A stretch of 6,911 bases of DNA from Gemmatimonadota bacterium (GTDB taxonomy: Bacteria > Gemmatimonadota > Gemmatimonadetes > Palauibacterales > Palauibacteraceae). Numbering within the stretch: position 1 is the first letter of the stretch; each line of letters opens with the position of its first letter. The notes beneath the pieces are model-generated. The model ran no database searches. It was not told the DNA's origin and saw only the letters and a program-made list of their open reading frames with translations. Positions 1-5,751 of this stretch are shown here, piece by piece. The stretch covers positions 1 through 6,911 of the forward strand of contig JAOTWC010000078.1 of the NCBI GenBank assembly GCA_029863105.1, in the 5' to 3' direction. Both the position numbers and the translations under genes were made by a program.

Positions 1-530
1 GGGACGCCGTCGTCGCCTCCCAGTCTGACCATCGGCGCCCCTCGACCAGTCCGCGATTCGCGGACCAGAGCCAGCAGATGCTCGCGTCCGTCCGCTCCGG
101 AATCGGCCGATGCCGATCCGCGCCGAACGGCATCCACAGAGCTCTGCCATCCGCGAAGAACCAGGATGGACGAAGGGCCGTCGGCCGGATCATCCGCCAC
201 ATCATCGAGGCGCAACGGCGTTACGACGTGGATGCCCGGGGTGCCGGCCCGGGCACGACTTCGGATCACGACCTCGCGATCGGTCTCCCATCGTCCTCGC
301 ACTTCGACCCGGCGCCCGATCAGCGCCTCCGTGGAATCCCCGCGCAGCATGGACGGATCGAGCCGCACGGGTTCCCGTGCGAGGCGCTCTGCCTTCGTCG
401 CATTGGCGGCTCGAACCTCCCGATGCCGCTCCAACTGCCAGATACCGAGTCGGACGAAACCCGCGCTCGCGGTCAGAGCGACCAGCGCGAACAGAATCAG
501 TCCGGACGATGTGTTCCCAGCGGATCTCAT
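1..530 (-). CDS. surf1: SURF1 family protein, cytochrome c oxidase assembly factor (3'-truncated by window edge)
   Basis: The reverse strand reads openly from an ATG at 530 to base 1 without a stop, giving 176 codons of a family that usually has about 230-260 residues, so the C-terminal part lies outside. The start is preceded by GAAGG (538-542) at 7 nt spacing. Residues 10-26 form a hydrophobic membrane segment, directly followed by the family signature LGIWQLERHREV (28-39). Further SURF1 marks are GRRVEVRGRWETDREV (72-87), the stretch GIHVVTPL (99-106) and ILVLRGW (122-128). SURF1 proteins are membrane-anchored at both ends and help insert haem a into subunit I of aa3-type oxidases; the second membrane helix would lie beyond the window. 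The usual proline shortly after RGW is not seen here (RGWQSS). No oxidase gene is visible, but this gene runs out of the window and neighbours there are unknown. Family assignment is firm; the function is taken from the family. Confidence 0.88.
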   Translation of the reverse strand, partial: MRSAGNTSSGLILFALVALTASAGFVRLGIWQLERHREVRAANATKAERLAREPVRLDPSMLRGDSTEALIGRRVEVRGRWETDREVVIRSRARAGTPGIHVVTPLRLDDVADDPADGPSSILVLRGWQSSVDAVRRGSASADSGADGREHLLALVRESRTGRGAPMVRLGGDDGV

Positions 531-608
531 GCCGCAACCTTCGCCTCGGGTCTCAGCTTCTGCAACGCCGCGTGTCCGCCTCGCCGGCAAATCGCTAGTT
601 TCAATACA
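531..608. promoter_or_regulatory. Divergent spacer between the SURF1 gene and tRNA-Leu
   Basis: This 78-base spacer must carry the start signals for the leftward SURF1 gene and probably the rightward tRNA. GAAGG on the minus strand (538-542) is the SURF1 ribosome binding site. Just before the tRNA, TAGTTT (596-601) could be a -10 element, with a poor -35 (TGTCCG, 573-578) at 17 bp. The match is weak, so the promoter is inferred mainly from gene orientation. Confidence 0.3.
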
Positions 609-693
609 GCCGGGGTGGCGAAATGGCAGACGCAAGGGACTTAAAATCCCTTGGGAGTAACCTCCCGTGCGGGTTCGAGTCCCGCCCCCGGCA
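609..693 (+). tRNA. tRNA-Leu (anticodon UAA)
   Basis: A complete class II tRNA can be folded by hand. The acceptor stem is GCCGGGG (609-615) with CCCCGGC (686-692), and the discriminator base is A693. The anticodon stem AGGGA/TCCCT (635-639, 647-651) encloses the loop CTTAAAA, putting TAA at 642-644. A long variable arm with GGGAG/CTCCC pairing follows. The T arm GCGGG/CCCGC (669-673, 681-685) encloses TTCGAGT. The long variable arm and A discriminator fit leucine. CCA is not encoded: ACT follows the acceptor stem, so the CCA end must be added by nucleotidyltransferase. The tRNA reads UUA, and UUG by wobble. It lies divergent to the SURF1 gene and 66 nt ahead of the next gene on the same strand. 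Confidence 0.97.
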
Positions 694-746
694 CTTGGTC
701 CCGGTACGCAGCTTGCAGCAGGTGTTCGGAGCGATCCGCGCATTGC

Positions 747-753
747 AGGGAGG
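747..753 (+). promoter_or_regulatory. Strong ribosome binding site fixing the GTG start at 760
   Basis: AGGGAGG lies 6 nt upstream of the GTG at 760. It decides the start of the small membrane protein: the same frame is open back into the tRNA, but only this start has a good Shine-Dalgarno sequence and leaves the tRNA free. Confidence 0.8.
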
Positions 754-759
754 TTTGAA

Positions 760-1005
760 GTGATTCGACTCGTTCGCCATCTGGTCCGGCACCCGGCCCC
801 TGCGGCCGGTATGCTGTGGTTCGGCTTCATCGTATTCCACATGGTCGCCCCGAGTAGAGCCTGGGCGTACCTGGACCCGATTACCGGCAGTATCGTGCTG
901 CAAGTCCTTGCTGCTGGATTCGTTGCTGGATTGGCGACGTTCCGACGGACGCGGGCATGGTTTGCCGGCTTGTTCCGGAAACGGACGGCGGACCGCGAGT
1001 CGTGA
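760..1005 (+). CDS. Small membrane protein with YLDP-x-TGS motif
   Basis: This 81-residue protein has a GTG start chosen from the AGGGAGG site just upstream. Residues 17-31 are hydrophobic and end in SRAWA, so they could be an export signal with an A-x-A cleavage after residue 36; the mature chain would then begin YLDP. The motif YLDPITGS (37-44) is followed by a second hydrophobic segment (about 45-60) and a basic, arginine-rich tail (62-77). From memory, small proteins with YLDPGTGS followed by a hydrophobic helix recur in bacteria, often near envelope genes; here the first glycine is isoleucine. No biochemical function is known to me. The stop overlaps the next gene's GTG in GTGA (1002-1005), so the two are probably translationally coupled and act together. 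Being a real gene is likely; its role is unknown. Confidence 0.78.
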   Translation: MIRLVRHLVRHPAPAAGMLWFGFIVFHMVAPSRAWAYLDPITGSIVLQVLAAGFVAGLATFRRTRAWFAGLFRKRTADRES

Positions 1006-2408
1006 CGGCCCCTTTTCCTCCGCCGACGGCGGAGGTGCTCAGCGCCTCGTTTCGCGATCCGTCCGGGTTTGTGTTTCGGCGCGACGGGGTCCTGTATCGA
1101 CAGGTGAACCGGCGGTACGCCGAGCATTTTGCTGCTTTCCACGCGTCCGGCCTGTACGAAGCCCTGCTTAGCGACGGGCTTCTGATTTCTCACGAGACGG
1201 TCGATGTCGAACCTCCCCGGCCGGAAATCGCCGAACTGGTCATCCGTCCGGCGCTCGTGCCGTTCATTTCCTATCCTTACGAGTGGTGTTTCGGCCAGCT
1301 GCGCGATGCGGCCCTGGCGACGCTGGACATTCAGTTGCTCGCCATCCAGCGCGGCATGGTGCTCAAGGACGCGAGCGCCTTCAACATCCAGTTCGTGGAC
1401 GGTCGCCCGGTGCTGATCGACACGCTGTCATTCGAGCGCTACCGGGACGGACAGCCGTGGACGGCGTACCGACAATTCTGCGAGCACTTTCTCGCTCCCT
1501 TGCTGCTGATCCGGGATGTCGACCCGTGGCTCGGCCGACTGCCGGCGCTGTCGGCCGACGGGATCCCGCTGGAGGTCGCCAGCCGGTTGCTCCCGTTGCG
1601 GTCCTGGGTCTCGCCTTCGTCTCTCCTGCATGTGCATCTGCATGCGCGAAGCGTCCGGAAGTATGGCGGACGTGCCGTGCCGGAGAAGGTCCAGCGCCGC
1701 GGGTTGAGCCGGAAAGCACTCGTGAACCTGATCCAGGGTCTCCGCCACACGGTGGCGGCACTGAACTGGAAGGCGGTCGGGACCGAATGGGCGAATTATG
1801 TCACGGAGCACGGATACGATCCGGGAGACCATGCCGAAAAGCGACGCCTCGTTGGGGAGATGCTCACAGGCATCGCTCCAGGAGCCGTCTGGGATCTCGG
1901 ATCAAACACCGGAGAATTCAGTCGAATCGCCCGTGCGACAGGCGCGTTCGTGCTCTCCGTGGACATGGATCCGGTCGCCGTGGAGCGGAACTACCGGCGT
2001 GTCCTGTCGGACGCCGAGACCGGCATCCACCCGCTGTGGGTAGATCTGCGGAATCCCACGCCGGACCTCGGCTGGGCGAACGTCGAACGCGACAGCCTCG
2101 CAGGGCGATCGCGGGCGGACGTGGTGCTGGCGCTCGCGCTGGTTCACCACCTGGCGATTACCGGCAACGTGCCGCTGCCGAACATCGCACGGTGGCTGGC
2201 ACGGCTTGCCCCCAACCTGGTGATCGAATTCGTTCCGAAGACCGACCCGCAGGTGGGACGTCTGCTCGTCAGCCGCGAAGATGTGTTCGTCGATTACACG
2301 ACCGAGGGATTCGAGGCGGCGTTCTCGGCTGAGTTCCAGCTCGCACGACGTGTGGAAGTCGGGCAATCCGGTCGGATTCTGTATCAGTACGAGCGTCGTG
2401 AAGACTGA
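1002..2408 (+). CDS. Kinase-like / class I SAM-dependent methyltransferase fusion protein
   Basis: This 468-residue protein is read from the GTG at 1002, which overlaps the previous stop by 4 bp; an in-frame ATG at 957 is possible but lies inside the upstream gene. The C-terminal half is a Rossmann-type methyltransferase: motif I is DLGSNTGEFSRIA (298-310), the acidic ribose-binding position is in SVDMD (319-323), and the motif IV region is DVVLALALVHHLA (373-385). The N-terminal half begins with a region around RDPSGFVFRRDGVLYR and then contains LKDASAFNI (121-129) and VLIDTLSFE (137-145). The spacing of D123, N128 and D140 resembles the catalytic loop and metal-binding Asp of aminoglycoside-phosphotransferase-like kinases. 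No signal peptide or membrane segment is seen, so it should be cytoplasmic. Methyltransferase chemistry is well supported; kinase activity and substrate are inference. It may be distantly related to nodulation protein NoeA, from memory only. Confidence 0.85.
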   Translation: MTAPFPPPTAEVLSASFRDPSGFVFRRDGVLYRQVNRRYAEHFAAFHASGLYEALLSDGLLISHETVDVEPPRPEIAELVIRPALVPFISYPYEWCFGQLRDAALATLDIQLLAIQRGMVLKDASAFNIQFVDGRPVLIDTLSFERYRDGQPWTAYRQFCEHFLAPLLLIRDVDPWLGRLPALSADGIPLEVASRLLPLRSWVSPSSLLHVHLHARSVRKYGGRAVPEKVQRRGLSRKALVNLIQGLRHTVAALNWKAVGTEWANYVTEHGYDPGDHAEKRRLVGEMLTGIAPGAVWDLGSNTGEFSRIARATGAFVLSVDMDPVAVERNYRRVLSDAETGIHPLWVDLRNPTPDLGWANVERDSLAGRSRADVVLALALVHHLAITGNVPLPNIARWLARLAPNLVIEFVPKTDPQVGRLLVSREDVFVDYTTEGFEAAFSAEFQLARRVEVGQSGRILYQYERRED

Positions 2409-3975
2409 GAAGGCCGAGACGGCTCCGCGCGGACGACTGGCCCTGCTCCCGCATCCGTTTCCCTTCTTCGCCGCTCTCGCCACGGTCACGGCCCTGGTGG
2501 CGACAAACCCCGATGAAGGGATCAGGCTCGCCAACCTGACCATGCCCGTGACGGTTTCCCTCCTGGTCACATTCATTATTTGGGGACTCGGGGGGTTGTT
2601 CGCGAGAGATCGAACGCGCCGGAACCTGATTGCCCTCGTCGTGAGCATGCCGGTGCTGCTCAGCGGGTATCTGTTCGGATGGGTACGCCGCACCGGGCTG
2701 GCCGCCGTGACGACCGATTCTCTCGAGCTTGGACTTGTGGCCGTGGTGGCCGTTGCAGGCATCCTCGTAGTGTGTCGGATCCCTCCGTCCGCCGATGGCG
2801 TCGCCCGCTTCCTGAACTTGATGACGGGCCTGCTGATTCTCCTGGCGACACCTGCGATCGTCAGCGTCGCAAGGAGTGAGGGAGCGGTGCCGTCGCTCTC
2901 CTCGACCCTCGAACTGACCTCCGGCGACCCGCGTCCCGATATCTACCTCGTCGTGCTCGATGCCTACAGTGGCCTCGAATCGTTGCGGAGCGTGTACGGC
3001 TTCGACAACTCGCCCTTCCTGGATTCACTGCGGGCGCGGGGGTTCAGCGTACCGGACCGACCGCGGGCGAACTACACGAAGACGTTCCTGTCCGTCGGGA
3101 CGATGCTCAACCGTGAACACGCCGAGGCGCTGGCGGCCGCTGCCGCTCCGGCCTACCGCGATCGCCGGCCCGCCTATCGCGCTCTCGAGTTCAACCGGAC
3201 CGTGGTAGACCTGAAATCGTTCGGCTATCGATTCGTCTACATCGGATCCTCCTATCCGCCGATGGCCGTGAACAGATTGTCCGACGCGGGGACCGGAGAT
3301 GCGATATCACGCGAGTTCGAATCGACGTGGACGAGAATGACCGCACTCGTTCCTGCAGTCCGGATGAAATGCCGGCTTCTCGGATGCGCGCGCCAGTCTG
3401 CTCCCTTCGAGGCCGAAGACGCCGTCGGGACGGAGGGCCGGCTGAGTGCCCTGGCCGCTGCCGCTGAACTGCCGGGCCCGAAGTTCGTGATGGCGCACTT
3501 GCTGCTGCCTCACGGACCGTTTCGCTTCGGGCCGACCTGCGAGCATCGCTCTCCCGTGTGGACGGCCGGACCGTCACCTGCACCCGACAGCGTCGTGCGA
3601 CCGGCGTACGTGGACCAGGTGATCTGCACGAATCTGAAGCTGCTCGATCTCATCGACCGTATCCGGGCGACGTCAGGTGACTCGACTCTGATCATCCTGC
3701 AGTCCGACCACGGGTACGGACGCTTCCCCGGCGGAATGCCGCCAGACCTCGAAGCGGCTGCGGCGGATCAGATCTCCGAGCGGTTTGATGTATTTGCGGC
3801 CTATGCCGGTCCTGGCGACGTCGCTGACTCGATGGCCGCCTATCGGACCCCGATCAACGTGTTTCGGACCGCGTTCCGGGTGCTGTGGGGGTTGGACGAG
3901 CCTCCGCTGCCCGACCTGCACTACTGGTCGGGCACGCGCCAACCGATGCTGCTGATCGGGGTCGACGTCGACTGA
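2398..3975 (+). CDS. Membrane-anchored sulfatase/alkaline phosphatase-fold enzyme (possible transferase)
   Basis: This 525-residue protein is read from a GTG at 2398, overlapping the methyltransferase gene by 11 bp; no clear ribosome binding site is seen, which fits coupled translation. About five hydrophobic segments (roughly 20-36, 47-68, 77-96, 109-126 and 138-157) precede a soluble domain, likely periplasmic. That domain opens with PDIYLVVLDAYSG, where D188 fits the first metal ligand. NYTKTFLSVGTMLN follows, with T229 at the nucleophile position. Later come AHLLLPHGPF (H367, H372) and QSDHGYG (D437, H438), the classic second metal site. The arrangement of membrane helices plus AlkP-fold domain recalls LtaS and phosphoethanolamine transferases. 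The C/S-x-P-x-R motif needed for formylglycine is absent around T229, so a true sulfate-ester hydrolase is unlikely. It probably transfers or removes a phospho-group on an envelope polymer; the substrate is unknown. Confidence 0.86.
   Translation: MKTEKAETAPRGRLALLPHPFPFFAALATVTALVATNPDEGIRLANLTMPVTVSLLVTFIIWGLGGLFARDRTRRNLIALVVSMPVLLSGYLFGWVRRTGLAAVTTDSLELGLVAVVAVAGILVVCRIPPSADGVARFLNLMTGLLILLATPAIVSVARSEGAVPSLSSTLELTSGDPRPDIYLVVLDAYSGLESLRSVYGFDNSPFLDSLRARGFSVPDRPRANYTKTFLSVGTMLNREHAEALAAAAAPAYRDRRPAYRALEFNRTVVDLKSFGYRFVYIGSSYPPMAVNRLSDAGTGDAISREFESTWTRMTALVPAVRMKCRLLGCARQSAPFEAEDAVGTEGRLSALAAAAELPGPKFVMAHLLLPHGPFRFGPTCEHRSPVWTAGPSPAPDSVVRPAYVDQVICTNLKLLDLIDRIRATSGDSTLIILQSDHGYGRFPGGMPPDLEAAAADQISERFDVFAAYAGPGDVADSMAAYRTPINVFRTAFRVLWGLDEPPLPDLHYWSGTRQPMLLIGVDVD
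3961..3972. repeat. 12-bp perfect palindrome at a convergent gene junction
   Basis: GTCGACGTCGAC is its own reverse complement and is also a tandem pair of GTCGAC. It encodes the last four residues (VDVD) of the AlkP-fold enzyme and ends one base before that gene's TGA. It could form a short hairpin or be chance in GC-rich coding DNA. Confidence 0.5.
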
Positions 3976-3976
3976 C

Positions 3977-4258
3977 CTACTCGACTACCTGGACGCCCCT
4001 CCAGAAGGCGATCCGCCCGCGGATGCTCTCTGCGGCGCGAAGCGGGTCCGGGTAGTACCAGGCGGCGTCCGCGTTCACATCGTCCCCAACGACGACGTCG
4101 TAGTAGCTCGCCGTCCCCTTCCAGACGCACCGCGTGCTCGTGGCGCTCTCCCGCAGGTATTCCGAACTCACGCAGTCCGCAGGGAAGTAGTGGTTTCCCT
4201 CAACAATTACCGTATCTTCACTGTCGGCAATAATGCGATCTTTCCAGATGGCTTTCAT
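3977..4258 (-). CDS. DUF427 domain protein
   Basis: This 93-residue protein is read from the ATG at 4258, with GAGG (4264-4267 on the minus strand) 5 nt ahead. An in-frame start at 4357 would add 33 residues unlike the family. The whole chain fits DUF427: MKAIW at the start, DTVIVEGNHYFP (15-26), CVWKGTASYYDV (44-55), AAWYYPDP (65-72) and IAFWRGV (83-89). The Trp/Tyr-rich core blocks are the family's hallmark, and the length is typical for the single-domain form. Members are small cytosolic proteins; I know of no established reaction. The gene converges on the AlkP-fold gene, with a single base between the two stop codons, and diverges from gltA, so it is probably transcribed from the 4259-4446 spacer. 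The family call is secure and the function is not known. Confidence 0.92.
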   Translation of the reverse strand: MKAIWKDRIIADSEDTVIVEGNHYFPADCVSSEYLRESATSTRCVWKGTASYYDVVVGDDVNADAAWYYPDPLRAAESIRGRIAFWRGVQVVE

Positions 4259-4370
4259 GATCACCTCAATTCGGAGTCTTCGCTCGTCCCGTTGGCGATT
4301 TCCGGCTCCTTCGGGGTTGACGGACGACCGCCGTAACGTGCAAAGCCGCTGGCACATTTGCCCCCTGAGG

Positions 4371-4381
4371 ATGTATTACAT
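4371..4381. promoter_or_regulatory. Short palindrome ATGTATTACAT, possible operator
   Basis: An 11-bp perfect inverted repeat (ATGTA-T-TACAT) sits in the AT-rich part of the spacer, overlapping the only plausible -10 element for gltA. The position would suit a repressor or activator site, but its shortness means chance cannot be excluded. Confidence 0.3.
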
Positions 4382-4385
4382 TACG

Positions 4386-4402
4386 CGTGGTTGTTCGCCA
4401 CG
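4386..4402 (+). other. Small hairpin in the probable gltA leader
   Basis: CGTGG (4386-4390) pairs perfectly with CCACG (4398-4402) around a 7-nt loop. It is too short and lacks a T-run for an intrinsic terminator. It would lie near the 5' end of a gltA transcript starting from the AT-rich element just upstream. Confidence 0.3.
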
Positions 4403-4432
4403 ATAACCAGTCTTGAAGCACACGAGTTCCAG

Positions 4433-4437
4433 AGGAG
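4433..4437 (+). promoter_or_regulatory. gltA ribosome binding site
   Basis: AGGAG lies 9 nt before the ATG at 4447, within AGAGGAG. It supports that ATG as the citrate synthase start. Confidence 0.75.
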
Positions 4438-4446
4438 TCTTGGCTT

Positions 4447-5751
4447 ATGCCCGATACGCTCACGATTACCGACAACCGGACCGGCCAAACCTACGAAGTT
4501 CCGATCATCTACGGCACCTATCCGGAATATGGAGCCGCGATTCCGGCCAAGGAGCTGCGAGCGATCAAGCAGTCCGAATCGGACTTCGGGATGCTGGCCT
4601 ACGATCCCGGTTTTACGACGACGGCCTCCTGCCGCAGCGCGATCACGTTCATCGATGGAGAGAAAGGCATTCTTCGGTATCGCGGGTACCCGATCGAGCA
4701 GCTCGCGCAGAACAGCAATTACCTTGAATCCGCATATCTGACGATGTTTGGGGATCTTCCCGCGCCCGACGCACTCGAGAAGTGGACGTGGGAGATCACA
4801 CATCACACGTATGTGCATGAGAACATCAAACGCCTGATGGAGGCGTTTCGCTACGATGCTCACCCGATGGGGATGTTTGTGTCGATGGTAGCAGCCCTGT
4901 CGACGTTCTATCCGGAAGCCAGCGACGTCCACGACGACGAGTGCCGCATGAAGCAGATCCAGCGGCTGATCGCCAAGGTGTCGACAATTGCTGCGTTCGC
5001 GTACCGGCACGGAAGGGGATTGCCCTACATCTATCCCGACAATGATCTGACCTATGCCGGCAACTTCCTGAGCATGATGTTCAAGACGTCGGAAGCGAAG
5101 TACCAGGCACATCCGGTCCTCGAGCAGGCGCTGGACGCGCTGTTCATCCTGCACATCGACCATGAGCAGAACTGCAGCGCGAACGCGATGCGCAGCGTCG
5201 GGAGTTCGCATCCCGATCCGTATGTCGCGATCGCGGCCGCTGCGGCCGCCCTGTACGGTCCGCTGCACGGGGGTGCCAACGAGATGGTGCTGCGGATGCT
5301 GCGGGAGATCGGCGATGTTCGGGAGGTCCCGAAGTACATCGAGCGGGTGAAGCAGGGTGACTTCCGGTTGATGGGTTTCGGACACCGGGTGTACAAGAAT
5401 TACGATCCGCGCGCCAGGATCCTGAGGGAGCTCGCTCCGGAGGTCTTCGAGATCACGGGAATCGATCCGTTGCTCGAGATCGCGATCGAGCTGGAACGGA
5501 TCGCCCTGGAGGATGACTACTTCGTCAGTCGCAATCTGTACCCCAACGTCGACTTCTATTCCGGGATCATTTACCAGGCACTCGGCTTTCCGGTGGCGAT
5601 GTTCCCCGTACTGTTTGCGATCCCTCGAACGACGGGCTGGCTCGCGCAGTGGCTGGAGATGCTGAACGATCCGGAGCAGCGGATCGCCCGCCCGCGGCAG
5701 GTCTATACCGGGTACGACGAACGGGAGTACGTGACGCCAGATCTCCGGTAG
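4447..5751 (+). CDS. gltA: Citrate synthase (type II)
   Basis: This 434-residue enzyme condenses acetyl-CoA with oxaloacetate to citrate, the entry step of the TCA cycle, in the cytoplasm. It is close to the length of E. coli GltA (427) and looks complete. The N-terminal beta-rich domain typical of type II enzymes is present, with TASCRSAITFIDGEKGILRY starting near residue 58. Conserved catalytic elements follow: HIDHEQNCS, then GPLHGGANE with H274, GFGHRVYKNYDPRA with H313, and YPNVDFYSG with D369. These match the His-His-Asp triad (E. coli H264, H305, D362). The C-terminus RPRQVYTGYDEREYV is also standard. The start is set by AGGAG at 9 nt. An alanine run (near 262-268) before LYGP is unusually long, but the site is intact. 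The barrel gene follows without a gap and is probably co-transcribed. 2-methylcitrate synthase is a less likely alternative. Confidence 0.97.
   Translation: MPDTLTITDNRTGQTYEVPIIYGTYPEYGAAIPAKELRAIKQSESDFGMLAYDPGFTTTASCRSAITFIDGEKGILRYRGYPIEQLAQNSNYLESAYLTMFGDLPAPDALEKWTWEITHHTYVHENIKRLMEAFRYDAHPMGMFVSMVAALSTFYPEASDVHDDECRMKQIQRLIAKVSTIAAFAYRHGRGLPYIYPDNDLTYAGNFLSMMFKTSEAKYQAHPVLEQALDALFILHIDHEQNCSANAMRSVGSSHPDPYVAIAAAAAALYGPLHGGANEMVLRMLREIGDVREVPKYIERVKQGDFRLMGFGHRVYKNYDPRARILRELAPEVFEITGIDPLLEIAIELERIALEDDYFVSRNLYPNVDFYSGIIYQALGFPVAMFPVLFAIPRTTGWLAQWLEMLNDPEQRIARPRQVYTGYDEREYVTPDLR

Larger units (their letters stand above)
4259..4446. promoter_or_regulatory. Divergent control region between the DUF427 gene and gltA
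   Basis: This 188-base spacer separates oppositely directed genes and should carry a promoter for each. Its most AT-rich part (about 4371-4384) includes TGTATTAC, which could be an extended -10 element for gltA (TATTAC, 4374-4379), but no good -35 lies 16-18 bp upstream. TTGACG (4317-4322) resembles a -35, yet its 17-bp partner (GCAAAG) is poor. No convincing minus-strand promoter was found for the DUF427 gene. Promoter presence is inferred from orientation; exact elements are uncertain. Confidence 0.45.

Noticed and set aside
78..644. Plus-strand open frames over the first 660 bases, some running into the tRNA
   Set aside because: They lie opposite the SURF1 coding frame, overlap the tRNA and have shadow-like composition.
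609..693. tRNA-Leu as an integration site for a mobile element
   Set aside because: No second copy of the tRNA 3' end and no integrase or mobile gene is visible in the window.
667..759. Earlier start for the small YLDP protein
   Set aside because: It would begin inside the tRNA T arm; the GTG at 760 has a strong AGGGAGG site at proper spacing.
1283..2332. A 349-codon plus-strand open frame inside the methyltransferase gene
   Set aside because: The translation is Arg/Gly/Pro-rich and low in hydrophobic order, as expected for an out-of-frame reading of GC-rich coding DNA.
2281..2397. Upstream in-frame ATG for the AlkP-fold enzyme
   Set aside because: It would lie deep in the methyltransferase gene and add a polar Ser/Arg-rich stretch; the GTG at 2398 gives the expected overlap and topology.
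1902..2762. A 286-codon minus-strand open frame across the methyltransferase/AlkP-fold junction
   Set aside because: It lies opposite two well-supported genes and its product has no family features.
4350..4361. Sigma-54 promoter look-alike (TGGCAC then TTGC)
   Set aside because: Only 2 bases separate the two elements; the consensus needs 5, so the -24/-12 geometry is wrong.
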